This document shows positions 1 through 6,665 of a stretch of DNA of 7,812 nucleotides, in pieces. The stretch comes from Methylococcaceae bacterium. Its GTDB lineage: Bacteria > Pseudomonadota > Gammaproteobacteria > Methylococcales > Methylomonadaceae. The first letter of the stretch is position 1. Every line of letters begins with the position of its first letter. The notes beneath the pieces were generated by a model. That model saw only the letters and a program-made list of their open reading frames with translations, did no database searches and was not told the origin of the DNA. The position numbers and the translations under genes were made by a program. The stretch is taken from contig JABFST010000175.1 of the NCBI GenBank assembly GCA_013140465.1, positions 1 through 7,812 on the forward strand. Direction: 5' to 3'.

Positions 1-1456
1 CGCCTAAGCAGTCGATTTGGGTCAGCATATGGTGTAAGCCGTGGCCGAATTCATGGAATAAGGTGATGACTTCATCATGCGTTAATAAGGCCGGATCGTT
101 GCCTGTGGGTGGGGTGAAATTGCAGGTCAGGTAGGCGACCGGGGTTTGTACGACGCCCGCCACTTTTCTGCGCCCAACACAATCGTCCATCCACGCGCCG
201 CCGCGTTTTTTGGCGCGGGCGTATAAGTCGATATAAAATTTGCCGCGCAATTCGCTGCTGCTGTCCTTGATTTCAAAAAACTGGACATCGGGATGCCAGC
301 TGTCAAAGTCCTTAATTTCGCTAATCTGTAGGCCATAAAGTTTTTCGACTATCGCAAACAAGCCGGGCAGCACGCGGGTAATAGGGAAGTAGGTCTTTAC
401 TTCTTCTTGCGACAATTGGTAAAAATGTTGGCGCATTTTTTCGGAATAATAGGCGATGTCCCATGATTCCAAATCCCCAGCTTGGTAATGTTGGCGGCTA
501 AAATCGTGTAGTTCGACCAAATCATTGCGTGCTTGCCGCCATGAGCGGGTTGCCAAATCTACTAAAAAGTCGATGACATCGTTGGGGTTTTCCGCCATTT
601 TGGTGGCTAACGACAATTCGGCATAATTGTTAAAACCTAGCAAGCGGGCTTTTTCATGGCGCAGGGCGAGGATTTGTTCCATGATGAGGCTGTTGTCCCA
701 TTGCCCGGCGTGCGGGCCTTGGTCGGAGGCACGCGTGCAATAAGCTTCGTAAACTTCGCGGCGGAGCATACGGTCGTCGGCATAGGTCATGACCGCCATA
801 TAAGACGGGCCATGTAAGGTCAGCAACCAGCCTTCTAAGTCTTGGCTGGCGGCTGATTGTTGGGCTTGTGCCAAGGCCGATTCGGGCAAGCCCGCCAAAT
901 CGCGTTGATGGCTAATCAGTTTAGTCCAGGCATTGGTGGCGTCCAGCAAGTTTTCTTCAAATTGGCTGGCATGGGCCGACAACTCCAGGTTGATTTCCTT
1001 GTAGCGGTGTTTTTTGCTGGCACTTAAATCCACACCGGATAATTTGAAGTCGCGTAAGGCATTGCGGATGATTTTTTGTTGCGCGGTATTCAGGCTGGCA
1101 AATTCGGGGCTTTTGGCAAGTACGCGGTAGGCGTAAAACAAGGCACGGTTTTGGCCCATTTCGGTAGAATACGCGCTAAGTTTAGGCAGGCATTCGTTAT
1201 AAGCGGCACGCAGTTCATCACTGTTGACCACGGAATTGAGGTGGCTGACGGGCGACCAAGCTTTGTTGATGTGGTCGTCCAAACTTTCCAAGGGTTCAAT
1301 CAACTTGTCCCAAGTGTAATTTTTTTTGGTTTGCAGCAATTCTGCCACGCCTGCCCGGGCTTCTGCCAATAAGTGGTCTATGGCGGGTTCAACGTGTTCA
1401 GGCTTGATTTGGGAAAACAGTGGCAGCTCAGAATGGCTTAATAGCGGATTATTCAT
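1..1456 (-). CDS. prlC: Oligopeptidase A (M3 zinc metallopeptidase), partial: C-terminus beyond left edge
   Basis: This is a cytosolic M3-family oligopeptidase (OpdA/PrlC) that cleaves short peptides, including signal-peptide fragments. Reading from ATG at 1456, 485 complete codons stay open to the window edge. The N-terminus (MNNPLLSHSELPLFSQIKPE) and the blocks SPVSHLNSV, RASDQGP, KMAENP, WDIAYYSEK, WHPDVQFFE, RGGAWMDDC and PVAYLTCNF all match the E. coli enzyme closely. The zinc-binding motif FHEFGHGLHHML is at residues 467-478 (H468, E469, H472). E. coli OpdA is 680 residues, so roughly 195 residues, including the third zinc ligand, lie outside the window. No clear Shine-Dalgarno precedes the ATG. 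The gene has its own candidate promoter 40 bases upstream and follows the RDD gene on the same strand with a 95-base gap. Identity is secure; whether the missing end is intact cannot be seen. Confidence 0.95.
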   Translation of the reverse strand, partial: MNNPLLSHSELPLFSQIKPEHVEPAIDHLLAEARAGVAELLQTKKNYTWDKLIEPLESLDDHINKAWSPVSHLNSVVNSDELRAAYNECLPKLSAYSTEMGQNRALFYAYRVLAKSPEFASLNTAQQKIIRNALRDFKLSGVDLSASKKHRYKEINLELSAHASQFEENLLDATNAWTKLISHQRDLAGLPESALAQAQQSAASQDLEGWLLTLHGPSYMAVMTYADDRMLRREVYEAYCTRASDQGPHAGQWDNSLIMEQILALRHEKARLLGFNNYAELSLATKMAENPNDVIDFLVDLATRSWRQARNDLVELHDFSRQHYQAGDLESWDIAYYSEKMRQHFYQLSQEEVKTYFPITRVLPGLFAIVEKLYGLQISEIKDFDSWHPDVQFFEIKDSSSELRGKFYIDLYARAKKRGGAWMDDCVGRRKVAGVVQTPVAYLTCNFTPPTGNDPALLTHDEVITLFHEFGHGLHHMLTQIDCLG

Positions 1457-1494
1457 AGGGATTTAGGGTAGTCGTGACGGGAAGTATTAGAACA

Positions 1495-1523
1495 AGTATA
1501 GCTGCTTGTAAAAATATTGTCCC
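1495..1523 (-). promoter_or_regulatory. Candidate sigma-70 promoter of prlC
   Basis: On the minus strand, GGGACA (1523-1518) and TATACT (1500-1495) are separated by 17 bp. The -10 matches the consensus at 5 of 6 positions and the -35 at 4 of 6. It lies in the gap between the RDD gene and prlC and predicts a 5' leader of roughly 30 bases. It was found by eye only. Confidence 0.45.
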
Positions 1524-1551
1524 CTGTCGCGGCGATTTGCCACTAAAAACG

Positions 1552-2016
1552 CTAGTTGTTGCGGGCGGTAAAAAACAAGGCGGTTCCCGACACTTTATCG
1601 TGCCAGCTGTGGCGGTTTTTATCCCAAAAAACCCATAAAAAACCTAGCCCCAAAAAACCTAAAGACAGCCAAGCCATCGCATAGCGCAGCAAGGCTTGCC
1701 GCCAGCTGATCGGTTGTTGGTCGTGAGTCAGTACGGTTATTTTCCAAGCGCGTAAGCCTAGGGTTTGTCCGCCATGCGTCCAAAACCAGCCATAGAATAA
1801 GAAGCTGATAACGCTTAAATAGGCGCGGTAAAACCAAGTTTGCTGGGGATTGATGGATTCGCCCGAGGTGAAGGGCAATAACAGTGCGGTAGCAAGAAAT
1901 AGCACCGCGAGGAGCAGGAGCAGGTCGTAAAGTTGTGCGGCGGTACGGCGTAAAAAACCAGGCGTAGCCTGTGCGGCTGGGCCTGGTTTTGAGGGAGATG
2001 TGATTTTTGTAGCCAA
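1552..2016 (-). CDS. RDD family inner-membrane protein (154 aa)
   Basis: This is an RDD-domain membrane protein of unknown biochemical role; some RDD proteins have been linked to ion or sodium transport in other bacteria. A short polar N-terminus is followed by the RDD signature FLRRTAAQLYD (residues 21-31, with R24 and D31), then hydrophobic segments at about 32-50, 61-79 and 113-130. The GGQTLGLRAWKITV block at 82-95 and the ending WDKNRHSWHDKVSGT at 131-145 are typical of the family, which usually has 140-170 residues. The only usable start is TTG at 2016, directly after the TAA of the upstream small ORF (TAATTG), and no Shine-Dalgarno is visible, so translation probably depends on reinitiation or coupling. 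The family assignment is firm; the substrate is unknown. Confidence 0.88.
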   Translation of the reverse strand: MATKITSPSKPGPAAQATPGFLRRTAAQLYDLLLLLAVLFLATALLLPFTSGESINPQQTWFYRAYLSVISFLFYGWFWTHGGQTLGLRAWKITVLTHDQQPISWRQALLRYAMAWLSLGFLGLGFLWVFWDKNRHSWHDKVSGTALFFTARNN

Positions 2017-2262
2017 TTACGCTTTAAACAAGGCTAATTTTTGGCCAAAATACATGCACATTGCAATCAATGCGGTGAACATGGCAAGCGAAAAGAAAAA
2101 CGGTGGCCGATGGAACAGAAGAATGCCAAAGTCCGCCACGAATATGCTGGTTAATACGGGATGGTCAATGAAGCCATTAAGAATCTTTTTGAACATAACA
2201 AACTCGCTAGGTACGCAAATGTAAGCTGCGAATGTAAAAAAAATGGTTGCCTGATCATTCAT
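2017..2262 (-). CDS. Small hydrophobic membrane protein, not recognised (81 aa, or 59 aa from an inner start)
   Basis: I do not recognise this protein. It has hydrophobic stretches at about residues 38-51 and 55-71, separated by HRPP, and a basic tail (FGQKLALFKA), so it looks like a two-span inner-membrane protein. The ATG at 2262 has no Shine-Dalgarno. A second in-frame ATG at 2196 (MFKKILNGFIDH) has a weak GCGAG 7 bases upstream and gives 59 residues, whose N-terminus looks more natural for a small membrane protein. The stop codon TAA touches the TTG start of the RDD gene, which suggests one transcript and coupled translation. A promoter candidate at 2306-2335 fits either start. It is probably a real gene because of this tight arrangement, but similarity to known families could not be tested. 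Confidence 0.55.
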   Translation of the reverse strand: MNDQATIFFTFAAYICVPSEFVMFKKILNGFIDHPVLTSIFVADFGILLFHRPPFFFSLAMFTALIAMCMYFGQKLALFKA

Positions 2263-2305
2263 CTAGCAATAGCGCGTTGAGGTGCTGGTAGAAATCAGTG
2301 CAATG

Positions 2306-2335
2306 ATTTTACTATACAAAAAAGGGTAATGTAAA
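2306..2335 (-). promoter_or_regulatory. Candidate sigma-70 promoter for the small membrane ORF and RDD gene
   Basis: The minus strand has TTTACA (2335-2330, 5 of 6 to consensus) and TAAAAT (2311-2306, 5 of 6), spaced 18 bp. Transcription would begin near 2299, about 37 bases before the ATG at 2262. It lies back to back with the pcnB promoter. An overlapping alternative -10, TATAGT, is adjacent. Found by eye only. Confidence 0.45.
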
Positions 2336-2371
2336 AAAAAGAAGATTGATTGTGAGATAAAATGTAGCAAA

Positions 2372-2380
2372 TGATATGAT
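2372..2380 (+). promoter_or_regulatory. Candidate extended -10 promoter of pcnB operon
   Basis: TGATATGAT at 2372-2380 is an extended -10 (TGn followed by TATGAT, 5 of 6). A possible -35, TTGTGA, is at 2350-2355, 19 bp away, but an extended -10 can work with a poor -35. Transcription would begin near 2387. That is downstream of the TTG at 2380, which otherwise could have been taken as the pcnB start, and leaves about 32 bases of leader before the ATT at 2419. Confidence 0.5.
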
Positions 2381-2405
2381 TGCCACTATTTAGAACCAAA
2401 CAAAC

Positions 2406-2421
2406 AGGGTTTAAGACTATT
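2406..2421 (+). promoter_or_regulatory. Shine-Dalgarno AGGG and ATT start codon of pcnB
   Basis: AGGG at 2406-2409 is followed 9 bases later by an in-frame ATT (2419-2421). E. coli pcnB is known to start at AUU, which keeps expression low. The TTG codons at 2380 and 2440 have no comparable ribosome site, and the protein from ATT (ILNFFKKLIASV) matches the length and character of other PcnB N-termini. Confidence 0.55.
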
Positions 2422-3801
2422 TTAAATTTTTTTAAAAAATTGATTGCTTCAGTCATAAATGAAGCCCAGCCTGCCCAGCCCGCCGCCACAGGTGTTAGGG
2501 TGTATGCCCGTTCGGAGCATAATATTTCGCGCGCCCAAATCAGCGAAAACGCGTTAAAGGTGCTGTATAAGCTGCAAAAAGAAGGCTACGATGCCTATCT
2601 GGTAGGCGGTTGCGTGCGCGATTTGCTGTTGGGCCGAGAACCTAAAGACTTTGACGTCGTCACCAACGCCGATCCCGAACAAATCAGAAAAGTGTTCCGC
2701 AACTGTCGGCTAATAGGCCGCCGTTTTCGTTTGGCGCACGTCCATTTTGGCAGGGAAGTCATTGAAGTGGCGACGTTTCGCGGTGCAGGGGAAGCCCAAA
2801 ACGACCAGCAAATGCTGAACAAAGAAGGCCGTTTACTGCGCGACAACGTGTATGGCACGATAGAAGAAGACGTGTGGCGTAGGGATTTCACCGTCAACGC
2901 GCTGTATTACAACATCAAAGATTTTTCGGTTGTCGATTATGTCGGCGGTATGGCGGATCATCAGGCGGCAACCTTGCGCCTGATTGGCGATCCGGTGACG
3001 CGCTTTCGTGAAGACCCCGTGCGCATGTTACGCGCCGTGCGTTTTGCCGTTAAGCTAGGTTTTAAGCTACACCCCAACTGCGAAGCTGCGATGCACGAAG
3101 TGTCGGAGCTGCTGTCCAGCATCCCGTCCGCACGCTTGTACGACGAATCATTAAAATTATTTTTGTCGGGCTATTCGCTGCAAACCTTTGAAATGTTGCG
3201 CCACTATGGTTTGTTCCAAGTCTTGTTTCCAGCCACCGAAAACAGCTTGGCAATAGAAGACAACGGCTTCCCTCGGCTGTTGCTGATTAAAGCCTTAGAA
3301 AACTCCGACCAGCGCATCGCTGAAGGCAAAACCGTTACGGCTTATTTCTTATTTGCGGCCTTTTTGTGGGAACCCGTGCAAATGCGCGCCCAAGAAAAAA
3401 TAGCGCGTGGCATGATCGAATTTATGGCTTACCAAGATGCCGCCAATGAAGTGATTGCCAGCCAAGTCAGAAGCACCGCACTACCGCGCCACATTACCCT
3501 AGCCATGCGCGAAGTTTGGAGCTTGCAGCCCAAATTTAACGCCCGTTATGGTTCTAAACCCAGCCGCTTAATCAGCCATCCACGGTTTCGGGCGGGTTAT
3601 GATTTTTTAGTGTTACGCGCTGAAACAGGCGGGGCTGATCCTGAACTTGCCAAATGGTGGGGCAAGTACCAACTGGCAGATGAAAACGAACAACGCAAAA
3701 TGACCCAACCGCCACGCAAAGCCGCAGGTGGCAAACCGACGCGTAAACGGACATACCGGAACAAGCCCAAGTCCAACCCAGCAAGCGACACGGCGGATTG
3801 A
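2419..3801 (+). CDS. pcnB: Poly(A) polymerase I (class II nucleotidyltransferase)
   Basis: PcnB adds 3' poly(A) tails to RNA and so promotes exonucleolytic decay; it acts in the cytoplasm or at the membrane. From the ATT start it has 460 residues, near the E. coli length. The nucleotidyltransferase head shows LVGGCVRDLLLG (residues 61-72), the catalytic DFD (D77, D79), RNCRLIGRRFRLAHV, and RRDFTVNAL (from R154). REDPVRMLRAVRFAVKLGF (from R197) begins the tRNA-nucleotidyltransferase-like RNA-binding region. The long C-terminal part and a very basic, probably unstructured tail (KPTRKRTYRNKPKSN) are typical of PcnB and separate it from CCA-adding enzymes. The frame is also open back to a TTG at 2380 (473 aa), but the promoter, ribosome site and family alignment favour 2419. 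It heads the operon with folK, as in other gammaproteobacteria. Confidence 0.95.
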   Translation: MLNFFKKLIASVINEAQPAQPAATGVRVYARSEHNISRAQISENALKVLYKLQKEGYDAYLVGGCVRDLLLGREPKDFDVVTNADPEQIRKVFRNCRLIGRRFRLAHVHFGREVIEVATFRGAGEAQNDQQMLNKEGRLLRDNVYGTIEEDVWRRDFTVNALYYNIKDFSVVDYVGGMADHQAATLRLIGDPVTRFREDPVRMLRAVRFAVKLGFKLHPNCEAAMHEVSELLSSIPSARLYDESLKLFLSGYSLQTFEMLRHYGLFQVLFPATENSLAIEDNGFPRLLLIKALENSDQRIAEGKTVTAYFLFAAFLWEPVQMRAQEKIARGMIEFMAYQDAANEVIASQVRSTALPRHITLAMREVWSLQPKFNARYGSKPSRLISHPRFRAGYDFLVLRAETGGADPELAKWWGKYQLADENEQRKMTQPPRKAAGGKPTRKRTYRNKPKSNPASDTAD

Positions 3802-3857
3802 ATGCCGTTCACCGCTTTTGTCTCCCGCCTAACCCGTTCCGCGTCCGCCCAACAACC

Positions 3858-4349
3858 ATGAACCACGCCATCATTGCTTATATCGGCCTAGGCAGCAATC
3901 TTGCCGAGCCTATCGCCCAAATCCACGCGGCACGCGCCGCCATTGCCCAGCTGCACGATGTCCGCGAGCTGGCTATTTCCAGCCTTTACCAAAGCGTGCC
4001 GATGGGCCCGCAAGACCAACCGGATTATGTCAATGCCGTGATGTCGGTACAGACCAGCTTAACCCCGATGGCGTTGCTACGCGCCTTGCAAGCCATTGAA
4101 ACCGACCAAGGCCGAATCAGGACGGGCGAACGCTGGGGCGCAAGAACCCTAGATTTGGACGTGTTGCTGTATGGCGACCAAATAATAGATTTACCGGATT
4201 TGACTGTACCGCATGTGGGAATAAGCGAACGGGCATTTGTGTTATACCCCTTATTTGAAATTGCCCCGCAATTAGTGATACCCTCCAAAGGGCCACTGAC
4301 CGATTTACTGGCACACTGTCCTTATAGCGGGCTTACAAGGCTAGATTAA
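3858..4349 (+). CDS. folK: 2-amino-4-hydroxy-6-hydroxymethyldihydropteridine pyrophosphokinase (HPPK)
   Basis: HPPK transfers pyrophosphate from ATP to 6-hydroxymethyl-dihydropterin, the step before dihydropteroate synthase in folate synthesis. The 163-residue product starts AYIGLGSNL (7-15), then has SSLYQSVPMGPQDQPDYVNA (41-60) and ERWGARTLDLDVLLYG (91-106). Its metal-binding aspartates are D99 and D101, and it ends with VPH, FVLYPLFEIAP. This matches E. coli FolK throughout in length and motif order. The frame is open back to a TTG at 3798 that overlaps the pcnB stop, but the ATG at 3858 fits the family N-terminus. No good Shine-Dalgarno stands before either, so coupling to pcnB translation is possible. 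The gap to pcnB is 56 bases without a terminator; panB begins one base after the stop. Confidence 0.95.
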   Translation: MNHAIIAYIGLGSNLAEPIAQIHAARAAIAQLHDVRELAISSLYQSVPMGPQDQPDYVNAVMSVQTSLTPMALLRALQAIETDQGRIRTGERWGARTLDLDVLLYGDQIIDLPDLTVPHVGISERAFVLYPLFEIAPQLVIPSKGPLTDLLAHCPYSGLTRLD

Positions 4350-4350
4350 A

Positions 4351-5154
4351 ATGATCCAAAACCCAGTCACACCTTTAACCGTCCACGACCTTGCCGCACT
4401 TAAACGGCGCGGCGAAAAAATCAGCTGCTTAACGGCTTATGATGCCAGTTTTAGTGCGTTGATCGACCATATCGGTATCGACATCATGCTGGTCGGCGAT
4501 TCTTTGGGCATGGTCGTGCAAGGCCACGACACCACCTTACCCGTTACCATCACCGATATGGTGTACCACAGCCGCTGCGTGAGCTTAGCCCGGCAACGCA
4601 GTTTTGTGATGGCGGACTTGCCGTTTATGAGCTACACCACGCCCGCCCTCGCCGCCAAAAATGCCGCCCGACTGATGCAGCAAGGCGGTGCGCAAATGGT
4701 TAAACTGGAAGGCACGCGCGTGGACATCGTGCGCTTTTTAGTCGATCAAGGCATCCCCGTGTGCGGGCATTTGGGCTTGTTACCGCAAATGATTAACCAA
4801 TTGGGTGCTTATAAAGTCCAAGGCAAAACCCCCGACGAGGCCGAAAAAATCCGCCTCGACGCGCATTTATTGCAACAAGCCGGCGCTAGCCTATTGGTGT
4901 TGGAATGTGTCCCTGCGGACTTGGCGGCTACAATCAGCAGCGAACTCGCCATCCCCGTCATCGGCATCGGTGCGGGTGTCGGATGCGACGGGCAAGTGCT
5001 GGTGTTGCAGGACATGCTTAATATCGGCATCGGCAAACGCCCACGTTTTTCGAAAGACTTTATGCAAGAGGCCGACAGCATTGCCGATGCGCTACGCGCT
5101 TACCACCTTGCCGTCAAGCAAGCCACTTTCCCAAGCAGCCAACACAGCTTTTAA
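4351..5154 (+). CDS. panB: 3-methyl-2-oxobutanoate hydroxymethyltransferase (ketopantoate hydroxymethyltransferase)
   Basis: PanB adds a hydroxymethyl group from 5,10-methylene-tetrahydrofolate to 2-oxoisovalerate to form ketopantoate, the first committed step of pantothenate synthesis. The 267-residue protein is full length and shows all family blocks: LTAYDASFS (27-35), VGDSLGMVVQGHDTTLPVT (48-66), ADLPFMSY (88-95), VKLEG (117-121), VCGHLGLLPQ (137-146), VLECVPA (183-189) and IGIGAG. The metal ligands D50, D89 and E120 and the catalytic E185 are present, by comparison with E. coli D45, D84, E114 and E181. The C-terminus FPSSQHSF is typical. ATG at 4351 is one base after the folK stop; AAGG at 4337-4340 lies 10 bases upstream. 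Its folate cofactor links it functionally to the neighbouring folK. Confidence 0.97.
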   Translation: MIQNPVTPLTVHDLAALKRRGEKISCLTAYDASFSALIDHIGIDIMLVGDSLGMVVQGHDTTLPVTITDMVYHSRCVSLARQRSFVMADLPFMSYTTPALAAKNAARLMQQGGAQMVKLEGTRVDIVRFLVDQGIPVCGHLGLLPQMINQLGAYKVQGKTPDEAEKIRLDAHLLQQAGASLLVLECVPADLAATISSELAIPVIGIGAGVGCDGQVLVLQDMLNIGIGKRPRFSKDFMQEADSIADALRAYHLAVKQATFPSSQHSF

Positions 5155-5159
5155 CACCG

Positions 5160-6074
5160 ATGCAAACCGTCACCACTGTTGCCGAATTACGCGCCGCCAT
5201 AAAAATCTGGCGCCAACAAGGCGAGCGCATCGCCTTTGTACCGACAATGGGCAATTTACATGCGGGCCATTTGCGCTTGGTCACAGTCGCCAAACAACAC
5301 GCTGAGCGCGTCGTGGTCAGCATTTTCGTCAACCCCAGCCAATTTGGTGTAGGCGAAGATTTTGCCAGTTATCCGCGCACTGAAGCCCAAGACCAAGCGC
5401 AGCTGCACAGCGTCGGTGCCGATTTGCTGTTCTTGCCCGGCGTTGCCGACATTTACGCCGCCGATGCCAAAACCACGGTCAACGTCCACGGCTTGTCCGA
5501 GCTTTATTGCGGCGCTTTCCGGCCCGGCCATTTCAGCGGCGTGGCGACCGTCGTCTGCAAGCTGTTCAATTGCGTGCAAGCCGATGTCGCGGTGTTTGGG
5601 CAAAAAGATTTCCAGCAATTGGCGGTGATTAAAACGATGGTCAGGGATTTGCATATCCCTATCGACATCATAGGCGTTGCGACGGTCAGGGAAGCCAGCG
5701 GCTTGGCAATGAGTTCGCGCAACGGCTATTTGTCGGCGGCTGAAACCGCTCTTGCCGCCCACCTGTACCAAACCCTAAGCAGCACCCGCGAGGCGATTTT
5801 AGCGGGCAACCGCGCTTACCCCGCCTTAGAACAACAAGCCACGCACAGTTTGCAAACTCTTGGTTTTAAAGTCGATTATTTTACCGTGTGCCGCAGCGTT
5901 GACTTGGCGGCAGCACAGGTGGATGATATTGATTTAGTCATTTTAACCGCCGCCAGATTGGGCAAAACGCGGCTGATAGACAACCTTGAAATCACCTTGC
6001 CGCCCCCCGCCCAATCGCTTAGTAACGCAACAAAGGAGGCCACCGATGCCCCGCAAGCGCATCTAAAAAGTTGA
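5160..6074 (+). CDS. panC: Pantothenate synthetase (pantoate--beta-alanine ligase)
   Basis: PanC joins pantoate and beta-alanine using ATP, through a pantoyl-adenylate. The 304-residue protein has VPTMGNLHAGH (27-37, the HIGH-type motif), SIFVNPSQF (54-62), RPGHFSGVATVV (121-132), FGQKDFQQL (146-154, with K149, D150 and Q153) and MSSRNGYL (184-191, the KMSKS-like loop). Two oddities stand out. The usual READGLAMSSRN-type motif reads REASGLAMSSRN here, with serine 180 in place of aspartate. The protein also continues about 20 residues past the usual end (LIDNLEITL), rich in proline, alanine and serine. The start ATG is 5 bases after the panB stop without a visible Shine-Dalgarno, which suggests coupling. 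A strong ribosome site sits inside the 3' end (see the site at 6034-6066). Confidence 0.96.
   Translation: MQTVTTVAELRAAIKIWRQQGERIAFVPTMGNLHAGHLRLVTVAKQHAERVVVSIFVNPSQFGVGEDFASYPRTEAQDQAQLHSVGADLLFLPGVADIYAADAKTTVNVHGLSELYCGAFRPGHFSGVATVVCKLFNCVQADVAVFGQKDFQQLAVIKTMVRDLHIPIDIIGVATVREASGLAMSSRNGYLSAAETALAAHLYQTLSSTREAILAGNRAYPALEQQATHSLQTLGFKVDYFTVCRSVDLAAAQVDDIDLVILTAARLGKTRLIDNLEITLPPPAQSLSNATKEATDAPQAHLKS
6034..6066 (+). promoter_or_regulatory. Perfect Shine-Dalgarno followed by a six-codon ORF inside the panC 3' end
   Basis: AGGAGG at 6034-6039 (AAAGGAGG with the two preceding A's) is followed 6 bases later by ATG at 6046, which opens a frame of only six codons (MPRKRI) ending in TAA at 6064-6066. 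It is out of frame with both panC and panD. The site is far better than any ribosome site of the operon's real genes. It could be a leader peptide, a remnant of a lost gene start, or chance in the lysine-glutamate codons of the panC tail. Confidence 0.4.
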
Positions 6075-6099
6075 TGGATACTTACATTTAATGGATAAT
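6071..6099 (+). promoter_or_regulatory. Candidate sigma-70 promoter of panD
   Basis: TTGATG (6071-6076, 4 of 6 to consensus) and GATAAT (6094-6099, 5 of 6) are separated by exactly 17 bp, just after the last codons of panC. Transcription would start near 6106 and give a leader of about 28 bases before panD. This would let beta-alanine supply be set apart from the panBC transcript. No terminator separates panC and panD, so read-through is also expected. Confidence 0.55.
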
Positions 6100-6133
6100 G
6101 TCCGGTTTTTAAACGTATTTATAGTGTTTTATT

Positions 6134-6514
6134 ATGCAAATTACGATGCTTAAAGCGAAGTTACACAGAGCAACAGTGACTCGCTCAGAATTGGGCTATG
6201 AGGGTTCTTGCGCGATTGACGGCACTATTCTTGACCTTTCCGGCATTAGGGAATACGAGCAGATTCAAATCTATAACATCAATAATGGCGCACGTTTCAC
6301 CACTTACGCCATCCGTGCCGAAAATGGCTCAGGGGTGTTTTCCGTCAATGGTGCGGCGGCACGTTTGGCCTGTCCTGGCGACCTGATTATTGTCTGTGCC
6401 TACACTATTTTAGACCCACAAGAAGCCGACCAGCACCAACCCACGCTGGTGTACTTTAATGAAAAAAATGAAGTGATACGCTCAGCGTCGTCCATTCCTG
6501 TACAAATGGATTGA
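6134..6514 (+). CDS. panD: Aspartate 1-decarboxylase, pyruvoyl-dependent proenzyme
   Basis: PanD decarboxylates L-aspartate to beta-alanine, the second substrate of PanC. It is made as an inactive pi-protein and cleaves itself between G24 and S25 to create the pyruvoyl cofactor. The 126-residue product keeps every residue I can check against E. coli at identical positions: K9, Y22, G24, S25 (in YEGSCAID), R54, T57 and Y58 (in RFTTYAI). [19 protein letters not shown] and the final IPVQMD are also typical. It starts at ATG 6134; a second ATG four codons on (MLKAKLHR) is possible, but the E. coli protein has the longer form. No Shine-Dalgarno is visible. The 59-base gap from panC holds its own promoter. 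Nothing downstream looks like a strong terminator. Confidence 0.97.
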   Translation: MQITMLKAKLHRATVTRSELGYEGSCAIDGTILDLSGIREYEQIQIYNINNGARFTTYAIRAENGSGVFSVNGAAARLACPGDLIIVCAYTILDPQEADQHQPTLVYFNEKNEVIRSASSIPVQMD

Positions 6515-6665
6515 GTTATCGCCCCCTTGCCAACCAAAGAGGGTGTCGTAAAGTAGAACCGGAATTTTCATGCCGCCCAAATATGCAGGGTTAAATGACC
6601 CTAGCCCAACAACAAGGAAGCCGTCATGCCAAATGCCGCAGCGAGGCTTAGATTTGGTAGATTGC
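6515..6665. other. Non-coding gap after panD, with a weak hairpin and a truncated mini-ORF
   Basis: No recognised gene is present. A weak hairpin (AGGGT / ACCCT, 6587-6602) has no following T tract, so it is not a convincing terminator for panD. A mini-ORF on the plus strand starts at ATG 6626 with AAGGA at 6614-6618, 7 bases upstream, and ends at TGA 6677-6679, inside the terminal repeat of the mobile element described next (MPNAAARLRFGRLLARL, 17 aa). It is probably not a functional gene, but its frame is cut by the element. Confidence 0.4.

Noticed and set aside
1076..1372. 98-codon plus-strand frame opposite prlC
   Set aside because: It lies opposite a secure prlC reading frame; no motif or ribosome site supports it.
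2380..2382. TTG as pcnB start
   Set aside because: It overlaps the candidate -10 box and has no Shine-Dalgarno; the ATT at 2419 explains the data better.
3798..3857. TTG at 3798 overlapping the pcnB stop as folK start (20 extra residues)
   Set aside because: The extra residues do not resemble the HPPK N-terminus, whereas ATG at 3858 gives a typical MNHAIIAYIGLGSNL start. The coupling arrangement alone is not enough.
4805..5771. Long alternative frames inside panB and panC (4805-5305 plus strand, 5256-5771 minus strand)
   Set aside because: They lie wholly or mostly within clearly recognised genes, have low-complexity or unlike-protein composition and no family motifs, so they are shadows of GC-rich coding sequence.
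6587..6602. Hairpin after panD as intrinsic terminator
   Set aside because: The stem is only 5-6 bp and no T tract follows.
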